From Psococerastis gibbosa (Eukaryota; Arthropoda; Insecta; Psocodea; Psocidae), in the NCBI GenBank assembly GCA_963971405.1, contig OZ020485.1, positions 2,418,001 through 2,482,000 of the forward strand: DNA of 64,000 nucleotides. The letters run 5' to 3'. The notes beneath the pieces were generated by a model that saw only the letters and a list, made by a program, of their open reading frames with translations, was not told the origin of the DNA and ran no database searches. Both the position numbers and the translations under genes were made by a program. Shown here piece after piece: positions 21,401 through 28,118 of this stretch. Position 1 is the stretch's first letter; each line of letters begins with the position of its first letter.

Positions 21401-23308
21401 TGAGGGCTTTATAGCCCTAACTCCGCTAGGTTGGCTTAGTAATAGAACAAAAAAGTTATTATTTATTTATATATTCAAAACATGGTACTGTAAACGAAAT
21501 TGTCCTGCCCAGTGGCTAGTTTAATATCAGCTAATCTGCGAAACGGGGACATTTGTAGTTCCTATCAAAGCCGTAGCCAGGATTTTTTTCAGGGGGGGGG
21601 GGTTATTACATTGTGTTTTTTTGTTTTTACTCTCAAAATCCGATTCTGTCTAGTATTAAGTCATTTCATTTCTTTGAACCTCCATGAACCCCCCCCCCCC
21701 CCTTGGCTACGGCCTTGGTTCCTATAATATATTTGAAAACCAAAACTGAAAGCCACAAACATGTTTGTTTATAAAAAATAGTTTGTAGCAAGATAGGGGA
21801 GGGGGTTCATGCTTTCGTATTTTAATTGTCTGGTAAAAAGGAAAACCTCCTGCCTAACTCGAGACTATTTAAAACTCTAAGCTTTGACGAGGTCTTATGT
21901 ATTTCATCTGCATAACACGTTGGTTGGCTTTATTTGTGCTGCGCTTGGTGTGACGTTAAGCTGTGGGTGCCTGGGGAAGAAAAAAACATACAAGGCTGAG
22001 CCAAAGGTAAACGTAGAACGCGTAGAACCAGTTCTTCAAAATTCTAAAATCCTAGAAAATTCATAGTTAAGCCGTAACTTAGTTAGTTAGTGGAAAAATA
22101 TCCAACACGGACATTATGTCCCGCGTACCGTGTTCAAGTCATATAATCTACCAAAGTACGTTTTTGAATAATGGCACCACACTAAGCGTCACACAACAGA
22201 GCACCTGTAGTGTAGTGGTAGAGCTAACCTGTTGTTTGCTACGCAGCGCATTTACACATTGCCGCTGGGCCACCACATGGAGGGCCATGGCCGCCCGATG
22301 CCTGGGCCCGCCCCTGCCAGCTGGACGCAATGGTGAAGCGATAGGGCATCGGGTGAGTCATCTTCAACCCTCTGTCTCCGCTCTCTACTCCACCAGCATG
22401 TCTGGAGCTCTATCCCACTTGCATGTCTGTTGCTCTCACTGCCTGCTTTCTACTTGTTTCGCACTTAACTCAACATAGTCGTCCTCTCCTCTTTATCGCA
22501 AATTTAGCGGGAAATGTCATCGTCCATAGGAGCGCAAAGTCTTGTGCATAATACGGGTCATTGGAAGTTGATAGCCATCCAAATTGGAAGTAATTACTTA
22601 TCAGTTCGGCTATTTACTGACAGGTAAGTCCGCCTTTAATGTATCCTGTAATTATTGTTATTGTAGTGAAGTAAGACTAACACACAGTACACTATCATTA
22701 TTCCTCAAGTATGTCTGCATTCTAAACTTTCCCCTACCACCTGAACCTTCCATTTAACCTGTTGTTGTTTCAGCCGTGAGACGACCACCAGGTCTCAATG
22801 CACTGGAACGCCACCTGTACCACGAGGACAGTACAGTTGCATGTCGATGTCGGTTGGGTGACCCTCCCCCAACTGTACACTTAACACTAACTCTGTTTTA
22901 TGCCCACAGGAACAACTGGTGCCCAACTCGGCATGGAAGGACTACTCGGCCGCCAGCACCAACTACGCGTTCGACGCCTTTGAGTCTGAAGAGAAGCCCA
23001 ACGGGATCCCCATGTCCACCCGGCCTGGCCCCCCCAAAGTCCCCCCGCCCAAGGTCCCTACCCAAGGGGGCCACGGCGACACACGGTCGCTGCAGCGGCC
23101 ACGAAATATGCCCCTCTCTGCCGCGCCTGACAGGAGCACGTACTCGCTGCCGCGGACGGCGCAGCCCTCGCAGTTCTCGGCGGGCTACTACACGCACAGG
23201 CCGCAGAGCGAGATGCAACCAGACTTTTACTTTATGCCTAGCCAGAGGAAGTACTCGGGGGAAGTAGTGCGGGTGTACGTGGACTACAGCAACAACCCTA
23301 AGAAATGA
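397..23308 (+). CDS. DOMON/EGF/SEA-domain type I membrane protein (nahoda-like), 15 visible exons, 5' end outside window
   Basis: Gene-level entry. Exons: 397-467, 5567-5798, 7126-7347, 8053-8162, 9271-9580, 9954-10148, 12119-12670, 13442-13681, 15609-15812, 16049-16266, 16416-16749, 17653-17860, 19218-19399, 20650-20810, 22910-23308. Total 3638 nt; after the two leading bases this is 1212 codons ending in TGA. All junctions keep frame. Order: N-terminal ectodomain with a WSCADVD segment, EGF-like cysteines, DOMON 1 (split by Glu-Pro repeats), DOMON 2, SEA-like region, one transmembrane helix, cytoplasmic tail with Pro and Tyr. DOMON domains are known to bind haem or sugars; the ligand here is unknown. 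The architecture resembles insect nahoda-type proteins from memory; orthology is inference. The signal peptide must lie upstream of position 1. Exons are GC-rich and introns AT-rich, which supports the model. Confidence 0.88.
468..5566 (+). other. Intron of the DOMON/SEA gene, no coding sequence seen
   Basis: Five kilobases between two phase-compatible exons. Contents noted: a family A repeat fragment near 1480-1560, a hammerhead-like PLE remnant near 2080-2108, a run of ACTT repeats at about 3779-3797, and a SINE tail fragment at about 4645-4720. The open frames here (for example 915-1268) lack protein-like composition. Confidence 0.6.
2080..2108 (-). ncRNA. Weak hammerhead-like remnant
   Basis: On the minus strand TTGATGA (2099-2105) is followed by TGGC GTGA GCC, a 3-bp hairpin, and GAAAC (2083-2087). 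The first core base is T rather than C. The text GCCGAAACCGG is typical of Penelope-like ends. No helix I or cleavage site checked. Confidence 0.3.
5567..5798 (+). CDS. DOMON/SEA gene, ectodomain exon
   Basis: Acceptor GTGCAG at 5561-5566, donor GTAAGT at 5799. Encodes [18 protein letters not shown], then a Cys pair (CEDC) and [15 protein letters not shown]. Ends in phase 1. The domain is not one I can name; it precedes the EGF-like exon and probably folds as an extracellular module. Confidence 0.9.
7126..7347 (+). CDS. DOMON/SEA gene, EGF-like exon
   Basis: Acceptor TTTCAG, donor GTAAGT at 7348, phase 1 to phase 1. About 74 residues with ten cysteines in EGF-like spacing: [34 protein letters not shown] and [12 protein letters not shown]. 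The closing CxCDxGWxGxxC pattern is typical of EGF repeats. It reads as one or two closely packed EGF-like units. Confidence 0.9.
8053..8162 (+). CDS. DOMON/SEA gene, start of DOMON 1
   Basis: Acceptor GTTGCAG, donor GTAAGT at 8163. Encodes [18 protein letters not shown] and [16 protein letters not shown], ending in phase 0. The alternating hydrophobic pattern with YWRI fits the first beta strands of a DOMON domain. Confidence 0.88.
8539..8741. repeat. Small foldback element with perfect 23-bp inverted arms
   Basis: TTATAATAAAAGTAACTGAA at 8539 and its perfect inverse at 8719-8741 (23 bp) enclose about 150 bp. Inside are a second hairpin (TGACGAAGCAGTA, about 8562-8602) and the 22-bp Penelope-like end that also occurs at 19859-19880. 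Intronic. Confidence 0.6.
9271..9580 (+). CDS. DOMON/SEA gene, DOMON 1 strand plus first Glu-Pro repeat block
   Basis: Acceptor is a run of T ending in TAG, donor GTACGA at 9581, phase 0 to 1. It begins [19 protein letters not shown]; the YxGIGW(R/S) motif is a DOMON hallmark. After CRNFPEI it changes abruptly into low-complexity A/S/N/K-EPEP repeats from about codon 50. So the repeat starts inside the DOMON fold, before its second half (see 13442-13681). Confidence 0.9.
9954..10148 (+). CDS. DOMON/SEA gene, repeat and Thr/Arg-rich linker exon with GC donor
   Basis: Acceptor TTTGCAG; donor reads GCAG|GCAAGT, so this looks like a GC-AG intron. Phase 1 to 1. Encodes [17 protein letters not shown], then [16 protein letters not shown] and a Ser/Arg-rich stretch ending GRRAVDSA. 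Probably flexible and O-glycosylated. The GRR could be a basic cleavage site, but that is speculation. Confidence 0.85.
10240..10976 (+). repeat. Family A non-coding repeat, diverged copy
   Basis: Shares the family A signposts in order: AAAGCTTTGTGATTGTCAAA, TTTTTCCGAAATGTCTGTCT, a GATTTTGATGAAATTCGGC-like segment, and the terminal AGGAAAGCATGTACGGGTTC near 10940. No open frame. It lies in the intron after exon 9954-10148. Confidence 0.65.
11761..11830 (+). repeat. Displaced copy of the EPEPKS coding repeat inside the intron
   Basis: About 70 bp matching the 18/36-bp unit of exon 12119-12670. It encodes four KSEPEP-like hexads in one frame and is preceded by CTGGCCTAG. It is joined directly to the 160-bp duplicated unit at 11832. 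It could be a relic exon or the product of unequal exchange. Confidence 0.7.
11832..11991 (+). repeat. 160-bp duplicated unit, copy 1
   Basis: Identical to 15132-15291 except one base by eye (C at 11935, T at 15235). It starts ACGCTCAATATATACATGTG and ends GTAAATAGGAGGACCAC. The two copies sit in different introns of the same gene. No terminal repeats or coding potential recognised. Confidence 0.85.
12119..12670 (+). CDS. DOMON/SEA gene, large EPEPKS tandem-repeat exon
   Basis: Acceptor TTCACCAG, donor GTAAGT at 12671, phase 1 to 1. About 184 residues, almost all imperfect EPEPKS hexads (18-bp units, in many places alternating as a 36-bp higher-order unit that differs in synonymous codons). 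Overall very acidic with regular lysines. The opposite strand also stays open (Gly-Ser repeats), which is a composition effect only. The symmetric exon could change length or be skipped without breaking frame. Confidence 0.9.
13442..13681 (+). CDS. DOMON/SEA gene, second half of DOMON 1
   Basis: Acceptor GCTAGCAG, donor GTGAGT at 13682, phase 1 to 1. Encodes [36 protein letters not shown] and [11 protein letters not shown]. The pattern of an Asp-Leu-Val-Ile-Gly strand, a DYYT segment and a terminal FRKKL strand is the usual C-terminal half of a DOMON domain. Confidence 0.92.
13990..14990 (-). mobile_element. 5'-truncated LINE reverse transcriptase fragment, antisense in intron
   Basis: Minus-strand frames at 14276-14833 and 14038-14394 read like a non-[21 protein letters not shown], the catalytic box [20 protein letters not shown], then [11 protein letters not shown] and [11 protein letters not shown]. 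At least one frameshift breaks it at about 14390. The palm box is intact but the N-terminal half is missing. It inserted in the intron between 13681 and 15609. Confidence 0.85.
15132..15291 (+). repeat. 160-bp duplicated unit, copy 2
   Basis: Partner of 11832-11991, same orientation, about 3.3 kb downstream. Near identity means a recent duplication or gene conversion, or a young mobile element. Confidence 0.85.
15609..15812 (+). CDS. DOMON/SEA gene, end of DOMON 1 and linker
   Basis: Acceptor CTTTCAG, donor GTGGGT at 15813, phase 1 to 1. Encodes [18 protein letters not shown], matching the final VIWARG strand of DOMON domains, then a charged linker and RGVVALNFF. Confidence 0.9.
16049..16266 (+). 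CDS. DOMON/SEA gene, start of DOMON 2
   Basis: Acceptor TTATGTAG, donor GTGAGT at 16267, phase 1 to 0. Three cysteines in [19 protein letters not shown], then [18 protein letters not shown] and [14 protein letters not shown], the WTGIAFSDD motif of a DOMON domain. Confidence 0.92.
16416..16749 (+). CDS. DOMON/SEA gene, DOMON 2 core and C-terminal half
   Basis: Acceptor TCTTGCAG, donor GTGAGT at 16750, phase 0 to 1. Encodes [48 protein letters not shown] and [12 protein letters not shown], the rest of a complete DOMON. Ends ICIRPCDF with two cysteines that may pair. Confidence 0.92.
17653..17860 (+). CDS. DOMON/SEA gene, first half of SEA-like domain
   Basis: Acceptor GATTTCAG, donor GTAAGT at 17861, phase 1 to 2. 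A short Pro run (PTPPPPPK) is followed by [18 protein letters not shown], then [17 protein letters not shown] and [12 protein letters not shown]. This strand-helix-strand pattern fits a SEA domain just outside a membrane. Confidence 0.88.
18009..18900 (+). repeat. hAT-like repeat in DOMON/SEA intron
   Basis: Partner of 53490-53830; see there. It carries an extra segment (about 18260-18620) not present in the other copy. It fills most of the intron between the two SEA exons. Confidence 0.6.
19218..19399 (+). CDS. DOMON/SEA gene, second half of SEA-like domain
   Basis: Acceptor TTTTTTTAG, donor GTAAGT at 19400, phase 2 to 1. Encodes [18 protein letters not shown] and [19 protein letters not shown]. 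No GSxxV autocleavage site is visible; GKVGAF stands where one might be, so the domain is probably not self-cleaving. Confidence 0.88.
19729..19833 (-). ncRNA. Hammerhead-ribozyme-like motif, probably from a Penelope-like element
   Basis: On the minus strand: core CTGAAGA (19796-19802), helix II GTCGAC (19789-19794) pairing with GTTGAC (19776-19781), then GAAAC (19771-19775). A 19-bp outer helix (19815-19833 with 19729-19747, one A/G difference) matches an extended helix I. Helix III is very short or absent, which I recall as usual for Penelope-like elements. The neighbouring GGCCGTGAAAGCCTTTGCA at 19862-19880 is also PLE-like. Activity is unknown. Confidence 0.55.
19890..20470 (+). mobile_element. 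LINE 3' fragment: RT C-terminal domain, sense orientation in intron
   Basis: Frame 19906-20298 reads [36 protein letters not shown] and ALKSLQ-like text. After a stop it continues in another reading ([20 protein letters not shown] near 20330). This is the thumb and C-terminal region of a non-LTR RT. No palm motif is left. Confidence 0.75.
20650..20810 (+). CDS. DOMON/SEA gene, transmembrane exon
   Basis: Acceptor TGTTTTAG, donor GTAACG at 20811, phase 1 to 0. Contains one hydrophobic helix, [20 protein letters not shown], followed by a short basic stretch (YKTTRSS). This predicts a type I membrane protein with the DOMON/SEA part outside. Confidence 0.9.
20891..21004. mobile_element. hAT-type miniature element (114 bp)
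   Basis: Starts CAGTGGCCTAGCCA and ends TGGCTACGCCACTG, imperfect inverted termini of hAT type. Has a run of about 12 G inside. The flanking 8-mers (ATTGTAGG and ATGGTGGG) match at 6 of 8 positions, a decayed target-site duplication. Confidence 0.65.
21355..21475 (+). repeat. SINE body fragment
   Basis: Contains GCAGGCGGTCCCGAGTCTTCC, GCTTTATAGCCCTAACTCCG and GTTGGCTTAGTAATAGAACA, then a T/A-rich tail. The same modules, inverted, follow the tRNA-like head at 55440-55690. Confidence 0.6.
21566..21717. mobile_element. hAT-type miniature element (152 bp) with perfect 8-bp TSD
   Basis: Termini CAAAGCCGTAGCCA and TGGCTACGGCCTTG are inverted repeats. The 8-mer GTTCCTAT flanks both sides (21558-21565 and 21718-21725). 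Interior has a G run at one end and a C run at the other, so the element can fold back. Confidence 0.85.
22247..22336 (+). CDS. Possible alternative terminal coding exon of the DOMON/SEA gene
   Basis: After GTTTGCTACGCAG there is a GC-rich stretch in the AT-rich last intron. In phase 0 from the transmembrane exon it reads [17 protein letters not shown] and [11 protein letters not shown], then TGA at 22334-22336. A consensus GTGAGT donor at 22351 follows. It could be a short-tail isoform or a poison cassette exon. It may also be chance; only transcripts can tell. Confidence 0.3.
   Translation, partial: RIYTLPLGHHMEGHGRPMPGPAPASWTQW
22910..23308 (+). CDS. DOMON/SEA gene, terminal cytoplasmic exon
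   Basis: Acceptor TGCCCACAG, phase 0, stop TGA at 23306-23308. Encodes [17 protein letters not shown], a Pro-rich stretch [16 protein letters not shown], and several tyrosines ([21 protein letters not shown]) that could be phosphorylation or adaptor sites. An ATTAAA at 23396-23401 could be a poly(A) signal, but this is weak. Confidence 0.9.
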   Translation, partial: EQLVPNSAWKDYSAASTNYAFDAFESEEKPNGIPMSTRPGPPKVPPPKVPTQGGHGDTRSLQRPRNMPLSAAPDRSTYSLPRTAQPSQFSAGYYTHRPQSEMQPDFYFMPSQRKYSGEVVRVYVDYSNNPKK

Positions 23309-26300
23309 TAGGCGTGGCTGCTCGAAAGAGCTCGACTGACGACTATACCCGTGTATGGGTTAGTTATCCAAATAGTTTCCAGTTCTACCATACAAATTAA
23401 AAGGGCTGCTTTTGTGCGGTCATTTTCTTTTGTACGGCAGATTATAGAAGTAGAATAGTCCAGAAGGCCCGTTGTATAGTGTCCTTATAAATGGGGAAAA
23501 ATGAAACGAACCTTTTACCAGAAACTTAAGAAGAGAAAGTGGGGTTAGAGTGAGAATGGGATCCTGTTGCGAATTTGGCCTGTCGTACACTGCGCAAGCT
23601 TTATCGGTTGGATATCTACGAGTGTGCATTTTTCACGTCACTGTACCGGTCCTGTTGTGTCTGTAAGTGAACAAACCAACACGACTCTCATATTTGATTA
23701 TTTATCCTCGTAGAATGTATTTAAACGCTGATACTGTGTTTTGCAGTACCTACAGTACTTAAACATAAGTAGCCTATCTATTATTATAAAATGCTTGCAG
23801 GCTGATATCATTCAGTCTATAGTACGACATTCTTTTTATTTTGGCTCAAAATATCAGAATTTCATTTTTAACATACCTACTGAAATGTGCAATCCGCGCT
23901 GATCTACGCTAGCAGCGGTCAATGCACGTGTGGCAAAGTGTGGACAATTTTGTTCAAGCGTTAGTAGTTAAATGGGGCGAGCTTCAGCCCCGAAGGGCTA
24001 CTCTACCTATCTGCTAACCAATTTCTGTTTAAATATTACAGTAGCACCTATCAATTACATTTTTTTCCTGCAAAAAACCAACAAAAGGAAAACAGAGAAA
24101 ATAATAATATAACAGGCACTCATTCATTCTACCAGTGCCCAGAAATGATGGCAGACTGTCCAAAATCAGACTTTATGAGCCGTGAGTTTGCCGCCTTCTT
24201 GTTATGCCCGCCCAGTAGGGAACTCATTATAAAACCAGCCTTAAGGAAAAATCTATAATTAGTCGAATAATTGACTTATTCCATCTAACTCAGCAACGAG
24301 CAGACTGAGGAATTTTATCTAAAATTGTACAACTAAATCCATTTATTCATAGCGATTTTTAGAGGAAGCTTGGGGTTTCCTAATTTTTATGAATCGTTTT
24401 TCATTTGGTGCTATGGACATGGCCTTTGTCGCCAAGTGGCTTTATTTAGAAATGGGGCCTTACTTTGAACTTTCCCATGTAAAATAAGGTTGACATTGCA
24501 AGCTCTGTTGTTAGTCTTTAGCGTCTCTTGCGCCTTCCAAGGCTAGCTTCGACCATCCGTGGTGACGCTGTAGGCAATTCTTCATTGGAACATTCTAAAG
24601 CTTTGGAAAAATCGTGGATAATAATTTATAAATCTGGATAATAATTTACCGCAGATGGTCGGAGCTACTCTAAATCAAATTTAAATGACTGTGTGACGCG
24701 GACCAATAATGTATTATTTGTTATTTTTTTTGTGATTTAAATAATATGCAATTGGTCTGATAGTAAGTGGCTGGTTGGAGCAATTACATTTAACCACACG
24801 TACCTGAAGATATCTAATGTAATTGCACTTCACCAGTGACCAAAGTAATTATTGTATAGCGTTACATCAATGCAGGTTATAATTTGTACATATTATTAAG
24901 TAAGTTAGTAAGACGTAGCATAAGGTAGTTCTAGGTAACCATCGACGCAACGACTAAATTTTTTTTCACATCGAAATTCTTTTTAACAGCAAATGTGATG
25001 AACTAACAACGAATTCTCTAGTACACTAATAGGGTACTCACGAACCTGTGTTAAAGTGGAAACAGTCATTGAAAATATAAATCGAAATGAAAAGTAAATC
25101 AATTGAAAAATATATTATAATGTTTATTTATTAGGTTCATCTTTTGTTACTTTAGCACAGCATACAGGAACAAACATTACTAAACCCATAATGACTTAGT
25201 TATTTAGCAACTGCCTATCTGCCAGATTGGCTCTTCTACAGTTTTTTCGATTAGTATCTCACAAATTTTGTAGGGTCAACGACTGCAACATAGTGTCTGT
25301 TACTAGTAATAAACTGGTTTATCTAATTCAAGTTCCTTATCGACATCTGTTAATTGTTTTATGGCATGGTCTTGTCTGATTTCCACATCGTTCCTGCGAT
25401 ATTCTATCTACATACTCCTTATTACATACTAGCCTATATCTAGTTATAAGATTCAGTCTTAGATTAATAAGTGTAAAGATTATTTTTTATGTTACAAAGT
25501 TTGAGATTATAAAGGCTATAGAATGAATTTAACTGAATACGTCAGCCATGATAACATGTGCACGTTACTCTACTGTGTGGTACAAATTAGGTTGTATGTT
25601 TATTGTACAAATTTGTATGTATGTTTGACAGTTACGTATGATAGTGGCCATAATATCACATGTCTAGCATTTTATATCAATTAAATTACTAGTTTTTTAT
25701 TTGACGTTATTGTACCTGCGACCTTTCCGGACATTTCGAAGTAAGTGCGTACACAAACAATTTACGATAGCCAATGACAGGATAGAGTGGTTGCTCACAT
25801 TCTGCGGAGATAGGTCCTCTTTGGCTCATTGCACGTCTTGTCAGCAGTACGCCCGGTAGTGTATGCCTTATTGCACCAACTTCGAAAGCACCTACAGATA
25901 TAATTATCTTAAAACTAGACTTTACGGTAATTTAGGCTACTTAATACTTAATTTTTGTTAAATGGACCCTTGACATATTTTAATAAGAAACGCTTATTTT
26001 TCAATCTCATACCTCATACTGAGGCCTGAGGTATTTTCATTAGAGGTTGTACTTCCCTGAAATGTCTTGGTAAAGAATACTCTGCATTGCTACTGTAGAT
26101 GGATACTTGATCTTAGTAACACTAAGCCAGTTATCGTTAAGGGTCGTTTATGAAGTCGTGACGCTATTTACAGAGCTTGGTAGGTAGGTACCCTAACCCA
26201 TAATTGGGTATTGCCACCCCAAACAATATCAATAACGGGTAGGATACATTATTCTGGTCCTTGACTTTACAACATGGAGGATCTTAGTGCCGCATCTAAG

Positions 26301-26479
26301 AGGCTTTATGACGCTCAAGAAGGTAGCCTACTAGAACTTGACTCGACTTGACGATAGCTAATAATCAAAATTTAATTAATTAAATCAAATAATATTATTG
26401 CAGGCTTATTTAAAATTAGTTCATCAATTCAGTTCTACAGCGGTTTCGAATAGGCTACACACGTTAGCATTATAGCTAT

Positions 26480-27412
26480 TTGCAAGGATCCCACGAACCC
26501 AAAAAGTGGTTTTTCCGAAATGTCTGTCGATTATTGGGCATAACCGGTGGATTTTGATTAAATTTGGCATGTGCAGGTAGGTTCCAAGAAATCATATCTC
26601 GGAACCTGTTTTTTCTATTTTGGGGGTTTTACCCTCAAAAAACGGCAAAAAAACTTTGGGCTCCAACGATTTTCTTTAAATATACATATAGGCCTACTGT
26701 ATGTATATTGCAGTCGTTGTTAATGTAACAAAACCAAATAGGTCGCTTGCCCCTTACTCGACACAAGTACCTATTAGGTAACTTAGTGAGGCGACTGAAG
26801 AGGTCAATCGGATACATAGTTCGGGGGTAAAAAATTTAAAAAAAAAAAAAAAAAATCATGAAAAAAGTATCAAATATAATTTTTCTTTAGAACCATTCTA
26901 TCGATGCTTTCTTACTTCGGGTATGTTTTAAGTGTTAATTAATGTAACAAAACCAAACAGATTGCTTTCCCAAACAAGGATTTGGGGTTGTTCAAAAAAT
27001 TATTTTTAAAATACCCTGCCATTATTACTTTGTTGTAGCCTAATTCTGCCCGTTCTAGACTATGCAATCGTCCTATCAGGCCCGTAACCAGATGGGAGGC
27101 TGTAGCCCCCAAATTTGTTGACTTTATACTATTATATTATATTATAGATAGAATTGAAATTTCTAGATGTGCGACATTTCACTATATAGTATAGGATCGC
27201 AGCCCTCCCCGAAATAAAATCCAGGTTATGGGCCTGCGTCCTATCAATCAATTAAATGCCTAGGGATAGGGAATTGCAAGGTAACCAAAATTTAACCCAC
27301 GAAAATTATTTACTATGAAAAAGTCATATTTTTATATCTGTACCTATACAAATGTGATAAATATTGTAGGAAAGCATGTTCGAGTAAATTCGGACCGGTT
27401 CTTTCAATTTAG
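26480..27412 (+). repeat. Family A non-coding repeat, older copy with nested insertions
   Basis: Shows AAAGTGGTTTTTCCGAAATG, the GGTCGCTTGCCCC segment, TCTATCGATGCTTTC and the terminal GGAAAGCATGTTCGAGTAAA. Two insertions interrupt it: about 66 bp at 26754-26822 (also present at 49212-49281) and the hAT element at 27077-27236. Confidence 0.7.
27077..27236. mobile_element. hAT-type miniature element (160 bp) with perfect 8-bp TSD, nested
   Basis: Starts CAGGCCCGTAACC and ends GGTTATGGGCCTG. The flanking 8-mer CGTCCTAT is identical on both sides (27069-27076 and 27237-27244). It sits inside a family A copy and so is younger than it. Confidence 0.87.
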
Positions 27413-28118
27413 AGCAAATCTGCAACCTCCCATCTACGCTTTTTTACTAATATCATAGAGAAATACATTGCAATACATGATATGTCATTAACACCGATTG
27501 GACCGTTTTAGAACTCCCTCCGGACAGATTTTTTGCATAAGTTAAATTTTCAATTTGTGGCAAATCGGTGTTATGGACGGGTCCATATCATACATGAAAA
27601 TGTAGATAAGCATTTCTGCTAATTGATGTGCTATTTTATATATTTAATTTTTACACTATTACGGCTTTCCTCCCTCGTCTCTTAATACAAATTTAAAGTC
27701 AATTGCAAACGCTACAGGAATTAAAAACTTGGATTATTGTGCAATCACACTGCGTGAATTTGCGAAACAAGCCACTACTTCAAACTTTTCCTAGATCGAG
27801 GCAGCCAACTCTACGGTATCATATTATCGTAAAAATACTTATGTACAACGTCGAGAACAATCCGTCAAAATGTATTCTGACATTTGGAACCTGACCAATT
27901 GCAGTTTCCTCGGCGGAGACACAAGCTGGGCTACAGCTAAAATCAGAACAAAATATTTTAACGAAGTGTATATTATATATATTGGTTACATAATATAGGG
28001 TTTAATTGCTGCGTATTTAACGTAACTAGTAAGGCAAACTGAATACAAGTTAGTACACGCCAGCGACAACAGGGGGAGTAGAGGTCGTGGACTAACACAC
28101 AAAAACAATCTACAAAAT

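Larger units (their letters stand above)
23309..28118. other. Intergenic region between convergent DOMON/SEA and OSBP genes
   Basis: AT-rich, no protein-like open frame. The first part is presumably the 3' UTR of the plus-strand gene. Contains a family A copy (about 26480-27412) and a nested hAT miniature element. Near 27475-27600 a short inverted pair (TTAACACCGATT and AAATCGGTGTTATG) marks another small foldback. Nothing further recognised from about 24000 to 26400. Confidence 0.5.

Noticed and set aside
22776-23267. 163-aa plus-strand frame overlapping the terminal exon
   Set aside because: Arg/Pro-rich shadow in another frame; the phase-0 frame from 22910 fits the preceding exon.
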